Counted from the first letter of the stretch, positions 52,914-61,822 are shown. The stretch: 64,000 nt of DNA from Halorubrum sp. 48-1-W (GCF_003287355.1 NZ_QMIM01000001.1:281132-345131), one strand, 5' to 3'. Numbers and translations: made by a program. Notes: generated by a model not told the origin, from the letters alone.

Positions 52914-53395
52914 TATCGAATGGTTTAGTTGTAAAACCGCTATTCGATAAAACCATTACCTATTATAATAACAATTTTCTATAGTAGTAGGTATTATGAG
53001 TAACCCCGATCCTTCGGCTACACCACGGACCGAAGCTTCCCGGACTCACTCCCTCTAGGACGGAGAACCGTTACGCTGTCGCGGACGGCATTTCCCGCAC
53101 CCCCAACGCTGTACCGATCGGTTGAGAGGGTGCCCACGTCGGTATGACGCGGCTTCTCACGCGTGGTCTCGCGAGCTTTCGCCCAACGCAACTCGGACCT
53201 CCCGCTCCAGCCGGCGCTCGCGTCGTTCGGGAGTCGTGGTCTCCGTTCGAGACGTACGACCTAGTCGTAGTTCAAACAATTTTAGTTGATCTAGAACAGT
53301 TTTTATTTACAACAGACGACTGTAAACGGCCGTTAGCACAAGTAGCCGATACCGTATACAACAATACTTTATTTGTAGCGCCGGAAGGACCGACA
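52914..53395. other. AT-rich intergenic region at the island's right margin
   Basis: About 480 bp. Contains the HalOD1 promoter with its inverted repeat, a very AT-rich stretch (about 52960-52995), a short frame at 52996-53058 (MSNPDPSATPRTEASRTHSL, stop) that looks like the start of a lost gene, and, before the next gene, an inverted repeat TTTACA (53306-53311) and TGTAAA (53321-53326). GC rises again at about 53,390, marking the probable end of island DNA. No copy of the tRNA-Arg att core was found here. Confidence 0.5.
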
Positions 53396-54199
53396 ATGGT
53401 CGACGCGGAGGATGGGGTGTCCCCGGACGTCCTCGAGAACAAGCGGAGCGCGACGCGCTATCAGGTGCTCGTCGAGATCGCCGACCGGCAACCGGCGGTG
53501 AGCCAAGGGGAGATCGCGGAGACGATCGGCGTGACCTCGCAGGCGGTCAGCGATTACGTCCGGGACCTGGTCGAAGCAGGCTACGTCGAGAAGGGGGGGC
53601 GCGGTCGGTACGAGGTGACGAAGGAGGGCGTCGACTGGCTCATCTCCCGGACCGACGACCTCGAAGCGTACCTCGAACGGGTGAACTCGGACGTGCTCGG
53701 TAGCGTCGAGGTCGACGCCGCGATCGCGCTCGCCGGCGTGGCGGAGGGACGCGAGGTCGGACTGGTGATGCGTAACGGCGTCCTCCACGCGAACCCGGCC
53801 GGCGGAACCGCGACCGCGATCACCGTCACGAGCGCCGAGACGGGCGCGGCGGTCGGCGTGGCCGACTTCGACGGCGTCGTCGACTACGACGCGGGAACCG
53901 TCTCCGTGTTGCCCGTCCCGACCGTCACGGACGGCGACCCGCCCGACCCGGCGGTGGTCGCGAGCCACGCCCCCGACGACGGCCTGGTGGCGGTGGCCGG
54001 AACGGAGGCGTACGCGGTCGTCTCCCGGAGCGAGACGACCCCGGACATCCGGTTCGGCACCGCCGAGGGCGTCGCGGAGGCGGGAACGCTCGGACTCGAC
54101 GTGTTGTTGGTCGCGGTGACCGACGAGATCCCGCGGCACACCTCGAAGCTCCGCGACAGGAACGTGCCACACCGGGTCCTCGATTCGGACGCGTTCTAG
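53396..54199 (+). CDS. HTH transcriptional regulator with haloarchaeal C-terminal domain
   Basis: 267 residues from ATG 53396; a TTTATTTG box about 26 nt upstream excludes the longer reading to 53144. Residues about 18-80 are a winged helix (RYQVLVEIADRQPAVSQGEIAETIGVTSQAVSDYVRDLVEAGYVEK). The remaining 180 residues are a beta-rich domain with GTEAYAVVSRSE and LGLDVLLVAVTDEIPRHTSKLRDRNVPHRVLD, common among haloarchaea (I believe numbered DUF7839). Possible autoregulatory inverted repeat upstream. Single gene. Confidence 0.85.
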   Translation: MVDAEDGVSPDVLENKRSATRYQVLVEIADRQPAVSQGEIAETIGVTSQAVSDYVRDLVEAGYVEKGGRGRYEVTKEGVDWLISRTDDLEAYLERVNSDVLGSVEVDAAIALAGVAEGREVGLVMRNGVLHANPAGGTATAITVTSAETGAAVGVADFDGVVDYDAGTVSVLPVPTVTDGDPPDPAVVASHAPDDGLVAVAGTEAYAVVSRSETTPDIRFGTAEGVAEAGTLGLDVLLVAVTDEIPRHTSKLRDRNVPHRVLDSDAF

Positions 54200-54474
54200 C
54201 GCGGCTCGCGGGACGTGCTCGAAGCCAGTGCGTCGGCGTCGAGACGTCAATGGGACTCGTCGGGACGGTGGGTGCCCAACGAGACGTCGTCGGGTTCGAC
54301 GGTAGCGACGGCGACACGACGGTCGAGTTCACGCGTTCGACGGCGAACGACTGATCGTCGACGACGACTCGACGAGCAATCGGTTCTCGAACAACCCCAC
54401 CGTTGAACGCCGGCGACCGGTCGTAGCCGGCGAACATAAATTCCGTCGTCCCCTACACCCGACGATATCGAGCC
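54200..54474. other. Intergenic region before the DUF457-like gene
   Basis: 275 bp. Both minus-strand frames show short protein-like stretches (VVVDDQSFAVERVN in one, VAVATVEPDDVSLGTHRPDESH in another), which might be a small gene broken by frameshifts; too short to be sure. The DUF457-like gene's promoter is at the right end (GAACATAAATTCC at about 54,432). Confidence 0.4.
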
Positions 54475-55077
54475 ATGATGCTTCCGACACACGCGATGGC
54501 GGGCTTGGCGGTCGCGGCCCCGATCTCCGTGCTCGCCCCCGAGCTCGCGCCTGCCGCGCTCGCCGGCGCGCTCGTCGGGAGCGTGTTCCCCGACTTCGAC
54601 CTGTACACGGGCCACCGCCGGACGCTCCATTACCCCACGATCTACGCCCTCCTCGCGGTTCCTGCGGTCGCCCTCGCGGCGGTTTCGATCGCACCGGCCG
54701 CCGTCGCGCTCGCCGCGTTCCTCGTCGGGGCGACGGTCCACTGTCGGATGGACCGGTACGGCGGCGGGCTCGAACTCCGGCCGTGGGAGGAAACCTCCGA
54801 ACGCGCGGTGTACGACCACGTCCGCGGCCGCTGGCGGCGACCGAAACGCTGGATCCGGTACGACGGCTCGCCCGGCGATCTGGCGTTGCTCGCGATCCTC
54901 TCGCTCCCGCTTCTCGTCGGCCTCGAGGGTCCGTTTCGGGTCGTCGCGGCCGCAGCGCTCGTCGTCGGCGTCACCTACGTCGTCCTCCGCCGCCAGCTCG
55001 CCACGATCGCGCCCGTCGTCTTCGGATACACCCCCGAAACGCTGTCACGGTACGTCCCCGAGCGGTACCGTCGCTAG
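54475..55077 (+). CDS. DUF457/YdjM-like membrane-bound metal-dependent hydrolase family
   Basis: 200 residues. N-terminal MMLPTHAMAGLAVAAPISVLAP has the conserved early His of this family (THxxxG), then SVFPDFDLYTGHRRTLHYPTI with the D-x-D and R/H-x-x-H-H/Y-like motif, and at least four hydrophobic helices. Related to YdjM/DUF457 proteins, thought to be integral membrane hydrolases, substrate unknown. The C-terminus is basic (SRYVPERYRR). ATG 54475 is followed directly by a second ATG; either may be used. Confidence 0.85.
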   Translation: MMLPTHAMAGLAVAAPISVLAPELAPAALAGALVGSVFPDFDLYTGHRRTLHYPTIYALLAVPAVALAAVSIAPAAVALAAFLVGATVHCRMDRYGGGLELRPWEETSERAVYDHVRGRWRRPKRWIRYDGSPGDLALLAILSLPLLVGLEGPFRVVAAAALVVGVTYVVLRRQLATIAPVVFGYTPETLSRYVPERYRR

Positions 55078-55154
55078 TCCTCGTCGACCCGTCGATCGGC
55101 CCTCGGTCGTCGTCACAAACACTTATCAGTGTACATTGGAAGCGTCTCACGTGT

Positions 55155-57941
55155 ATGAGCGGGACCTCCGAGCCGATCCGCGTCCTTCACGTCGACGACG
55201 ATCCGGGTCTCGCCGAGCTGGTTGCGACGTTCCTCGAACGCGAGGACGACCGCCTCGAGGTTCGGACCGAACACGACGCCGAGGCGGGGCTGTCCACGTT
55301 GACGGCGACCGAGGTCGACTGTGTCGTCTCCGATTACGACCTGCCCGGCTGCGACGGGATCGAGTTCCTGCGGGCCGTCCGCGAGGGACACCCGAACCTG
55401 CCGTTCGTCCTCTTCACCGGGAAGGGAAGCGAGGAGGTCGCGAGCGAGGCCATCTCCGCGGGCGTCACCGACTACCTCCAGAAGAGCGGCGGTACGGAAC
55501 AGTACACGCTCCTCGCGAACCGGATCCGCAACGCGGTCGACGCCACCCGGGCACACGAGTTGTTGGCCGAACGGACCCGTCGGCTGGAGACGCTCATCGA
55601 GAACTTACCCGGGATGATCTACCGGTGCCGGAACGAGCCGACGTGGCCGATGGAGACCGTCGAGGGCGAAACGGAGTCGCTCACCGGATACGCCGCCGAT
55701 GTCCTGGAACGGAACGAGGTGATGTGGGCCGAGGACGTCATCCACCCGGACGACAGGGAGAACACCTGGGCAGCCGTCCAGGAGGCGCTCGAGACGGACG
55801 GGACCTTCGAGATCACCTACCGGATCCACACGAAGGGGGATCGGACGAAGTGGGTCTGGGAGCGCGGGCGCGCCGTCTACGACGACGGCGACCTCGAGGC
55901 ACTCGAGGGGTTCATCACCGATATCACGGACCGAAAGGAGCGGGAACGACAGCTCGAGCGGACCACGACCCGCCTCGAGGCGCTCTTCGAGAACTCCCCG
56001 GACATGATCAACGTCCACGACGTCGAGGGAACGATCCTCGACGCGAACCCCCGGCTGTGTGCCGAGACGGGTTACGACGCGTCGGAGCTGGTCGGGATGA
56101 AGGTCTGGGAGCTCGACCCCCACCTCGAGCCCGACGAGGTCCGGGGGATCTGGGCGGGAATGGACCTCGACGACCGCCTCGAACTGGAACGCGAGTTCGA
56201 ACGCCGCGACGGCTCGACGTTTCCCGTCAGGGTCCACCTGCGGCGGCTCGACATCGACGGGAAAAAGCGGTTCCTCGTGAGTAGCCGGAACGTCGCCGAG
56301 CGTCGGCGTCGGGATCGGAAACTCCAGGAGTTGCGCGAGCGGACACAACGGCTCAACTACACGCGGACCGTCGAGGAGACGACCCAGCTGGCGACGGAGG
56401 CGGCCGACGACATCATCGGTGCCCCCCTGACGGGCGTTCACCTCCTGAACGCGGGCGGTACCCGGCTCGAACTATCGGCGTTCGCGGAGGGCGTCGCCGA
56501 ACTGTTCGACGAGTTGCCCGCGTACGACCGGGACGCGCCGCCCGGCTCGCGAGCGAACCTCGTCTGGGAAGCGTTCCGCGAGTCGGAGCTAGTCCACCTT
56601 CGGGAAGCCTCCTCGTCGTCCCGGCTGACGGAGGAGACGCCGGCCGAGAGCGTCGTGTTGTACCCCATCGGCGACCACGGCGTCTTCGTCATCTCCTCGC
56701 CCGAACCGAACGCCTTCGCCGAGACGGACGTGCTCCTCGTCGAGATCCTCGCCAACTACCTCGAGGCGGCGCTCGACCGCGTGGCTCGCGAGGAGACCCT
56801 TCGAACGCGTCAGGACCGCCTCGAGCGGCTTCACGACGCGACTCGGGACCTGATACGGGCCGATTCACGCCGGGCCATCGCTGACCGCGTGATAGGGGCA
56901 GCAGAGGAGATCCTCGGGTTCTCGGTCGCCGTGGTCCGGCTTTACGACGCCGAGGAGGACGGGCTCGTCCCCGCCGCCGCCTCCGAGGCCGTCAGCGACG
57001 TCGTCCCGGAACGCGAGGTGTTTTCTCCCGACTCCGGTAGCCTCAACTGGACAGCCTACGAGACCGGCGAGGCCCGGGTGTACGACGACATCGAGGCCGG
57101 GACCGACGCGGTCGACCGGGGGACCGGCCTGCGGAGCCTGATGCTCCTGCCGATCGGCGAGCACGGAACCCTCTCGATCGGCGAATCGACGCCGAACGCC
57201 TTCGATTCGACCGACGAGTTCCTCGCGCGGATCCTCTCGACGGCGGCCGAGACGGCGCTGGACGAACGCGAGAGCGAACGGGAGCTCCGACGTAACCGTG
57301 ACGAACTCAAACGGCAGAACGAACGGCTCGCGGAGTTCGCCGACGTGGTGAGCCACGACCTCCGGAACCCGCTCACCGTCGCTGCCGGGCGGTTACGGCT
57401 CGTCGAGGAGGAGTGCGACAGCGACAACCTCGACGCGGTGGCTCGCGCTCACGACCGGATGGGCGAGCTGATAGACGACCTCCTCACGCTGGCCCGCGAG
57501 GGGGAGGGCGTCGGCGAGCTCGAGCCGACGGACCTCGGAGATCTGCTCGATCGCTGTTGGATCCACGTCGATCGGCCACCGGGCGCACGGCTCCGTGTCG
57601 ACGTCGATCGGACCGTTCGGGCCGACCGCACACGTCTTCAGCAGCTCTTCGAGAACCTCATTCGGAACTCGATCGAGCACGGCGGCAGGGACGTGACCGT
57701 GACCGTCGGCGAACTCGCGGACGGGGACGGGTTCTACTTCGAGGACGACGGCGTCGGTATCCCCCCGGACGCTCGCACGGACGTGTTCGGCCCGCGGTAC
57801 TCGACCGCCGAGGGCGGCACCGGGTTCGGGCTCAGCATCGTCGAACGGATCGCCGAGGCGCACGGCTGGGAGGTCCGGATAGTCGACGGACCCGACGGCG
57901 GCGCACGGTTCGAGGTCACCGGCGTCGAGTTCGTGGAGTGA
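55155..57941 (+). CDS. Hybrid sensor histidine kinase (REC-PAS-PAS-GAF-GAF-HisKA-HATPase)
   Basis: 928 residues from ATG 55155 (CACTTATCAG about 30 nt upstream). Receiver domain about 8-125 (VLHVDDDPGLAEL; CVVSDYDLPGCDG; LFTGKGSEEVASEA). PAS about 145-265 (TLIENLPGMIYRCRNEP) and 275-390 (ALFENSPDMINVHDVEG). Two GAF-like modules about 400-550 and 560-700. HisKA DVVSHDLRNPLTV near 730, then HATPase with NLIRNSIEHG, DDGVGIPPDARTDVFG and TGFGLSIVERI. Same N-terminal module as the island kinase at 49860 but with different sensor domains and core GC content, so this looks like the resident paralogue. Soluble. Confidence 0.94.
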   Translation: MSGTSEPIRVLHVDDDPGLAELVATFLEREDDRLEVRTEHDAEAGLSTLTATEVDCVVSDYDLPGCDGIEFLRAVREGHPNLPFVLFTGKGSEEVASEAISAGVTDYLQKSGGTEQYTLLANRIRNAVDATRAHELLAERTRRLETLIENLPGMIYRCRNEPTWPMETVEGETESLTGYAADVLERNEVMWAEDVIHPDDRENTWAAVQEALETDGTFEITYRIHTKGDRTKWVWERGRAVYDDGDLEALEGFITDITDRKERERQLERTTTRLEALFENSPDMINVHDVEGTILDANPRLCAETGYDASELVGMKVWELDPHLEPDEVRGIWAGMDLDDRLELEREFERRDGSTFPVRVHLRRLDIDGKKRFLVSSRNVAERRRRDRKLQELRERTQRLNYTRTVEETTQLATEAADDIIGAPLTGVHLLNAGGTRLELSAFAEGVAELFDELPAYDRDAPPGSRANLVWEAFRESELVHLREASSSSRLTEETPAESVVLYPIGDHGVFVISSPEPNAFAETDVLLVEILANYLEAALDRVAREETLRTRQDRLERLHDATRDLIRADSRRAIADRVIGAAEEILGFSVAVVRLYDAEEDGLVPAAASEAVSDVVPEREVFSPDSGSLNWTAYETGEARVYDDIEAGTDAVDRGTGLRSLMLLPIGEHGTLSIGESTPNAFDSTDEFLARILSTAAETALDERESERELRRNRDELKRQNERLAEFADVVSHDLRNPLTVAAGRLRLVEEECDSDNLDAVARAHDRMGELIDDLLTLAREGEGVGELEPTDLGDLLDRCWIHVDRPPGARLRVDVDRTVRADRTRLQQLFENLIRNSIEHGGRDVTVTVGELADGDGFYFEDDGVGIPPDARTDVFGPRYSTAEGGTGFGLSIVERIAEAHGWEVRIVDGPDGGARFEVTGVEFVE

Positions 57942-57945
57942 CCCC

Positions 57946-58326
57946 CTACGTCTCGACCCGATAGACGTACCCGCCACAGCCGCACTGGTCGACGACCGTC
58001 GCGGTCGCCTCGGGAAACCGTTCGTGAAGCGTGTCCTCCAGGTACGGCTCCGGGCTCCCGTGTTCGGGGTGTGTGACGAGGTTCACGTGGTGGCCCGGTT
58101 CGGTTCGCTCGACGGCGAGGAGCGCGTGTTCGACGACCAGCTCCCTGTCGTCGGCGTACCGGTCGAGTTCGAGGTTCGCCGACCACGACCCCGAGTGGTC
58201 GCCTTCGCGGAACGCCGGGAGGTCGTCGTCGGTGGCGTCGGTGTCGGTAGTAGCCGTGTCGGTGGCGTCGGTGTCGGTAGTAGCCGTGTCGGTGGCGTCG
58301 GTGTCGGTGGCGTCGGTTCGACCCAT
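57946..58326 (-). CDS. CGCGG-family candidate rSAM-modified RiPP precursor
   Basis: 126 residues. Residues 4-34 are a TD/AT-rich repeat (TDATDTATTDTDATD twice). The conserved part follows: GSWSANLELDRYADDRELVVEHALLAVERT, HVNLVTHPEHGSPEPYLEDTL and C-terminal VDQCGCGGYVYRVET. The CGCGG cluster at the end and SWSxNLE near the start match a haloarchaeal family predicted to be modified by a radical SAM enzyme. No radical SAM gene lies within the window beside it, so the modifying enzyme would act in trans. Product and role unknown. ATG 58326 chosen as the only start before the repeat. Confidence 0.75.
   Translation of the reverse strand: MGRTDATDTDATDTATTDTDATDTATTDTDATDDDLPAFREGDHSGSWSANLELDRYADDRELVVEHALLAVERTEPGHHVNLVTHPEHGSPEPYLEDTLHERFPEATATVVDQCGCGGYVYRVET
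58231..58308 (-). repeat. 30-bp in-frame tandem repeat in the CGCGG gene
   Basis: Two full 30-bp units (58231-58260 and 58261-58290) and a partial third, encoding TD-rich ten-residue repeats in the leader of the candidate RiPP. Identical at nucleotide level, hence recent. Confidence 0.9.
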
Positions 58327-58399
58327 GCGAGACGGTTGACCCCACAGATCCCTGTCTCACCGGGCGAACGTGTTCGGGGCGGTCGTCACCGAACGACCG

Positions 58400-58819
58400 T
58401 CACCGAACGACCGTCACCGACACCGGCGACCCCCGGAAGACGGTCTGGGCGACGTTGCCGACGAGCAACCGGTCGACGAGCGACCCGTCGTGGGTCCCCA
58501 CGACCACCGTGTCGAAATCCTCGGCCCGTTCGACGATCCGTTTCCCGGGCTGGCCCATCGCCACCTCGATATCTATCTCCTCGTCGTACTCGGCCGCGAT
58601 CTCCCTCGCCCGGTCGATCACGTCCTCCCCCTGATCGCGTAGCTCCCCCTCGAGGTCCTCCGAGAGTGCCATCCCCGTGGCTTCGCCCATCATCGAGGAC
58701 GGCTGTCCGGTGACGTGGAGGACCACGATCTCCGCGTCCCCGTGGACGTCGAGCGCGTACCGGAGGGCCCGCTCGGCCACCTCGGATCCGTCCATCGCCA
58801 CGAGCACGCGTGCTATCAT
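58400..58819 (-). CDS. Universal stress protein (UspA family)
   Basis: 139 residues. Starts MIARVLVAMDGSEVAERALRYAL with the UspA first strand and D-G-S; the ATP-binding style motif near the end reads VVVGTHDGSLVDRLLVGNVAQTV (G-x2-G/H-x9-G-N/S). Ends PVSVTVVR. The region beyond the stop is a duplicated ACCGAACGACCGTC. Expected cytoplasmic nucleotide-binding stress protein. Single gene, divergent from hjc. Confidence 0.93.
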   Translation of the reverse strand: MIARVLVAMDGSEVAERALRYALDVHGDAEIVVLHVTGQPSSMMGEATGMALSEDLEGELRDQGEDVIDRAREIAAEYDEEIDIEVAMGQPGKRIVERAEDFDTVVVGTHDGSLVDRLLVGNVAQTVFRGSPVSVTVVR

Positions 58820-58919
58820 GCATCCGCGTACGCGACGCGGTCGGATAAATCCCGACCCGTCGCCCTTTTAGACCCCTCACGACTACCCGTGAACGTGACT
58901 CACCGGGGTGACCGCGACC

Positions 58920-59429
58920 GTGTCGGCGAACCGTAAGGGCGACCGCAGAGAACGCGAGCTCGTCAACGCGCTGGACGAGGCGGGCTTCGCCGTGATGCGC
59001 GCGCCCGCGAGCGGCTCCGCCACGGAACGGGAGCTCCCCGACGTGCTCGCGGGCGACGGCGAGACCTTCTACGCGATCGAGGCGAAATCCAGCGCCGGCG
59101 ACCCGATCTACCTCTCCGGCGAGGAGGTCGAGTCGCTGCTCTTCTTCGCGCGGAACTTCGGCGCGAAGGCGCGGATCGCGGTCCGGTTCGACCGCGAGGA
59201 CTGGTACTTCTTCCATCCGGGCGAGCTGTACACCACCGACGCCGGCTCCTACCGCGTCAAAAAGGAGACGGCGCTCGCCGAGGGGATCGACTTCCCCGAG
59301 TTCGTCGGCGAAACGCGGAAGGTGACCCTGGAGGAGGTCGCAGGCGATCCCGACGAAGAGCGACGGGAGGTCCTCGAAGCCGTCAGGGACGGGCACATGC
59401 CGGTCGAGGACGCCCTCGACGTGTTGTGA
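58920..59429 (+). CDS. hjc: Holliday junction resolvase Hjc
   Basis: 169 residues from GTG 58920 ([18 protein letters not shown]); an alternative GTG at 58908 adds four residues. Hjc hallmarks: [43 protein letters not shown] with the catalytic Glu (ReRELV) and Asp (PDVLA), then [16 protein letters not shown] (ExK) and [20 protein letters not shown]-(D/E)XK resolvase that cuts four-way junctions in recombination and fork restart. TTTTAGA lies upstream at about 58,865. Longer C-terminal tail (about 40 residues) than crenarchaeal Hjc. Confidence 0.95.
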   Translation: MSANRKGDRRERELVNALDEAGFAVMRAPASGSATERELPDVLAGDGETFYAIEAKSSAGDPIYLSGEEVESLLFFARNFGAKARIAVRFDREDWYFFHPGELYTTDAGSYRVKKETALAEGIDFPEFVGETRKVTLEEVAGDPDEERREVLEAVRDGHMPVEDALDVL

Positions 59430-59431
59430 CC

Positions 59432-60166
59432 TCAGCGGTCCCGGTCGGCGTCGGTCGGCACCAGCCGCGAGGCCGGGAACCCGTACCGGCGCGCGTCGTC
59501 GACCCCGTGGGCTGGGCCGAGCGACTCCGCGTACACCGCCTCGACGACGGGTTCCTGCGCGCCGTAGGCGGCGTTCGTCGGATACGCGTCGATCGGCCGC
59601 CCCTCGTCGGTCCGGTACTCGTCGGCGCGGCGCGCCGTGACGCGGGTGACGACGAGGAGCTTCCCCGTCTCGCGGTCGCGGACGGCGTCGCCGCGGTCGA
59701 AGCCGTGTCTCGCACACAGTTGCGGTCCGGACGCCGTGAGCGGGACGAACGTCTCGACGCCACAGACCGCACAGACGCCGACCCGCTCGTCCGGCGCGGG
59801 GAGGTCACCCGCCGTCACCTCGATGGCGACCCGCCGGAGGTGTTTGCACCGCTCCCCGCGGATCTCGTGGTCGGGACAGCTACACGTCCCGGCGTCGAGC
59901 GCGACCACGTAGGTCCCGCCCTCCGTCTCGACGACGTACCGGCGGTCCCGGAGCGGGCGCACCGTCATCGGCTCGCGTTTCGCCCGTTCGGAGCGGCCGT
60001 CGTCGCCCTCGGCGGTCGCGTCGTCGGTCACGTCGCCTTCGACGCTCGCGTCGATTCCTCCGGTGTCGTCGCTCCCGACGTCGTCGCTGCCGGCATCGCT
60101 ACGCCGGTTCCCGGTCGACGTTTCGCCGGTCCCGAACGACGTGGGTGGGATCCGTCTGTGGGTCAT
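59432..60166 (-). CDS. SWIM zinc-finger protein
   Basis: 244 residues from ATG 60166. Residues 1-75 are disordered and acidic. Residues about 80-130 hold the SWIM finger: YVVETEGGTYVVALDAGTCSCPDHEIRGERCKH, a C-x-C-x(n)-C-x-H pattern. A further CAVCG ... LCARHG pair suggests a second zinc site. The C-terminal half (VRDRETGKLLVVTRVTARRADEYR ... GFPASRLVP) is a haloarchaeal beta domain. SWIM domains bind DNA or protein. Convergent with hjc, stops 2 bp apart. A longer reading to 60343 lies in low-complexity repeat sequence and is rejected. Confidence 0.85.
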   Translation of the reverse strand: MTHRRIPPTSFGTGETSTGNRRSDAGSDDVGSDDTGGIDASVEGDVTDDATAEGDDGRSERAKREPMTVRPLRDRRYVVETEGGTYVVALDAGTCSCPDHEIRGERCKHLRRVAIEVTAGDLPAPDERVGVCAVCGVETFVPLTASGPQLCARHGFDRGDAVRDRETGKLLVVTRVTARRADEYRTDEGRPIDAYPTNAAYGAQEPVVEAVYAESLGPAHGVDDARRYGFPASRLVPTDADRDR

Positions 60167-60223
60167 GGTTCGGCCGAGGCGGCCTCGGTCCGCCCGGACG
60201 TACGGCACGTCGGGGCTTAAGTG

Positions 60224-60290
60224 TCGGTCGTCGGGGTGGCCCGGAGCGGATCGGTCGTCGGGGCGGCCCGGGGACGGATCGGTCGTCGGG
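60224..60290. repeat. 27-28-bp intergenic tandem repeat
   Basis: Units starting tcggtcgtcgggg at 60224-60250, 60251-60278 and, partial, 60279-60290, in the divergent region between the SWIM gene and the small membrane protein. Variation of one base between units (27 vs 28 bp). Confidence 0.8.
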
Positions 60291-60390
60291 ATATATCGGC
60301 GGCGGATCGCGCGGCGTCCGGTCCGCTCCGTGAACAAACCCACGACCCTCTCATCGAAGTCCTTTTTTAGTGCCGACGGGAACCGGAGGC

Positions 60391-60606
60391 ATGGAAATCG
60401 ATGCGGAGTTGCGTCGACAGATCACCGTCTCGCTTCTGGCCGCGGCGGTGTTCGTCGCCGGACTGGTCGCCATCGGCGTCACGTTCGACGGCTCCTCGCT
60501 CCCCGAATCCGGCGCGATCGCGCTGGTCGGGCTTCTCACCGGGTTCGTGTTACTGATGGCGCTGGTCGGCGCGTACCTCATCCGATCGAAGGACTCCGAC
60601 GACTGA
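60391..60606 (+). CDS. Small membrane protein with two helices
   Basis: 71 residues from ATG 60391. A polar N-terminus (EIDAELRRQITVS), two hydrophobic helices (about 13-33 and 44-66: LLAAAVFVAGLVAIGVTF; AIALVGLLTGFVLLMALVGAYLI) and a short acidic tail. CCTTTTTTAG about 25 nt upstream supports this start. Conserved in haloarchaea as a small unknown transmembrane protein; likely linked to PriL only by position (convergent, 7 bp apart). Confidence 0.8.
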   Translation: MEIDAELRRQITVSLLAAAVFVAGLVAIGVTFDGSSLPESGAIALVGLLTGFVLLMALVGAYLIRSKDSDD

Positions 60607-60613
60607 GGGCGAA

Positions 60614-61822
60614 CTACTTCTCGACGGGCTCTTCCCGATCGGCGGGCCTCTCCCCGTCGCTGGGCCTCTCCCCGTCGCTGGGCCGTCCGTCCGCGCTCCG
60701 GGTTCCGGCCGGCGCTTCCCCGTGTTCCTCCCGCCAGTCGACGATGTCGCCGTCGTCGGTCTCCGCCACCCGCGTCTCGTAATACGAGAGCGGGTCCGCG
60801 GCGACGCGCATGTGGTTCTCCTCGTTGTGACAGATCCCGTAGTTCGCGAGCGTCTCGCACGTCGGCGGCGGGTACTGCGTCCCGCGGTCGTCCGCGAGGT
60901 ACTCGGTCTGGTAGCGGATCCCCTCGGCGTCGAGGCTCGTGTCCGCACAGAAGGCGACCACCTCGTCGGGCGACATCCCGATCCCGACGAGGAACGCCAT
61001 CAGCGCGAAGCTCTCCGGACCCGACAGCTCGACGCCGCGTTCGGCCTTCCCGATCAGGTTCTCCATACACGGCGGGAACAGCTCGGGCGCGACGACGTCG
61101 ATCGGGCCGGCGTAGGTGCGCTCTGAGAGCAACCGTTTCAGCTCCGCCACGCGCGATTCCAGCTCCGCCGCGATCCCCTCGTCTGCCGCCAACTCGAAGG
61201 GGAGCCCCTCGCGGACCCGCGCCTCGATCGCGGCCCCGAGCGCCTCCAACAGCTCCTCGCGGGAGACCCGCACCGCACCGTCCGCGAGCGCCCGGTTGAC
61301 GAGCCGCCACGAGTCGCCCCACGACGGCGAACTCAACCGGAGGTAGGGACCGACCGCGATCCAGTAGTGGCTCGGGTCGCGGCTCCCGCGGGCGGGTTCG
61401 GCGCGGACCACGTCGTCGAGGTCGAACTCCGCGAGCACGTCGTCGAGGTCGACGGTCGGGGTCGGCGTCGACCTGAGCCCGTCGTCGCGCTCGAAGTCCG
61501 CCCGGAGCCGATCGAGCGCGGTCGCCGCCTCCGCGGCCGTGTACTTCTCGATCGCGGGCTCGGAGTCGAGAAGCGAGACGAGGATCCGCGCGATCGGATA
61601 CGAGAGGAGTTCGGCGCGAGCGTCGACGTCGACGGCCGATCCGCCGAACTCGCCCGCCTCGGGTTCGACGGTTCCCTCGAGTAAGGCCCGCTCGACGCGC
61701 TCTCTGGCCCGCTCGACCGCCGGGGCGTCGGCGGCGACGAGCTCCGGGAGCGACGCCGACGCGCCGGCGACGGCGTCGCGGGCCCCCTCGAAGAACGGGT
61801 ACTTGGCGTGGAGCGCGTCCAT
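60614..61822 (-). CDS. priL: DNA primase large subunit PriL
   Basis: 402 residues. N-terminal helices (MDALHAKYPFFEGARDAV). C-terminal iron-sulfur domain: Cys in FPPCMENLI, then VVAFCADTS, then PPPTCETLANYGICHN with the last two Cys, the four ligands of the PriL [4Fe-4S] cluster; RYQTEYLADD is the conserved substrate-contacting stretch. Works with PriS (not in this window) in RNA primer synthesis. The last 30 residues hold a SDGERP repeat (18-bp units around 60,655-60,690) and are probably a disordered tail. Confidence 0.95.
   Translation of the reverse strand: MDALHAKYPFFEGARDAVAGASASLPELVAADAPAVERARERVERALLEGTVEPEAGEFGGSAVDVDARAELLSYPIARILVSLLDSEPAIEKYTAAEAATALDRLRADFERDDGLRSTPTPTVDLDDVLAEFDLDDVVRAEPARGSRDPSHYWIAVGPYLRLSSPSWGDSWRLVNRALADGAVRVSREELLEALGAAIEARVREGLPFELAADEGIAAELESRVAELKRLLSERTYAGPIDVVAPELFPPCMENLIGKAERGVELSGPESFALMAFLVGIGMSPDEVVAFCADTSLDAEGIRYQTEYLADDRGTQYPPPTCETLANYGICHNEENHMRVAADPLSYYETRVAETDDGDIVDWREEHGEAPAGTRSADGRPSDGERPSDGERPADREEPVEK

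Noticed and set aside
53144..53395. 84-codon N-terminal extension of the HTH regulator
   Set aside because: It crosses an AT-rich promoter with a TATA box and an inverted repeat; protein-like composition begins at 53396.
54247..54819. Minus-strand gene antisense to the DUF457-like gene
   Set aside because: Arg-rich shadow for most of its length; only the last 30 codons look protein-like, and these need frameshifts to extend.
58231..58308. CRISPR array
   Set aside because: Units are directly adjacent, no unique spacers, and lie in a reading frame.
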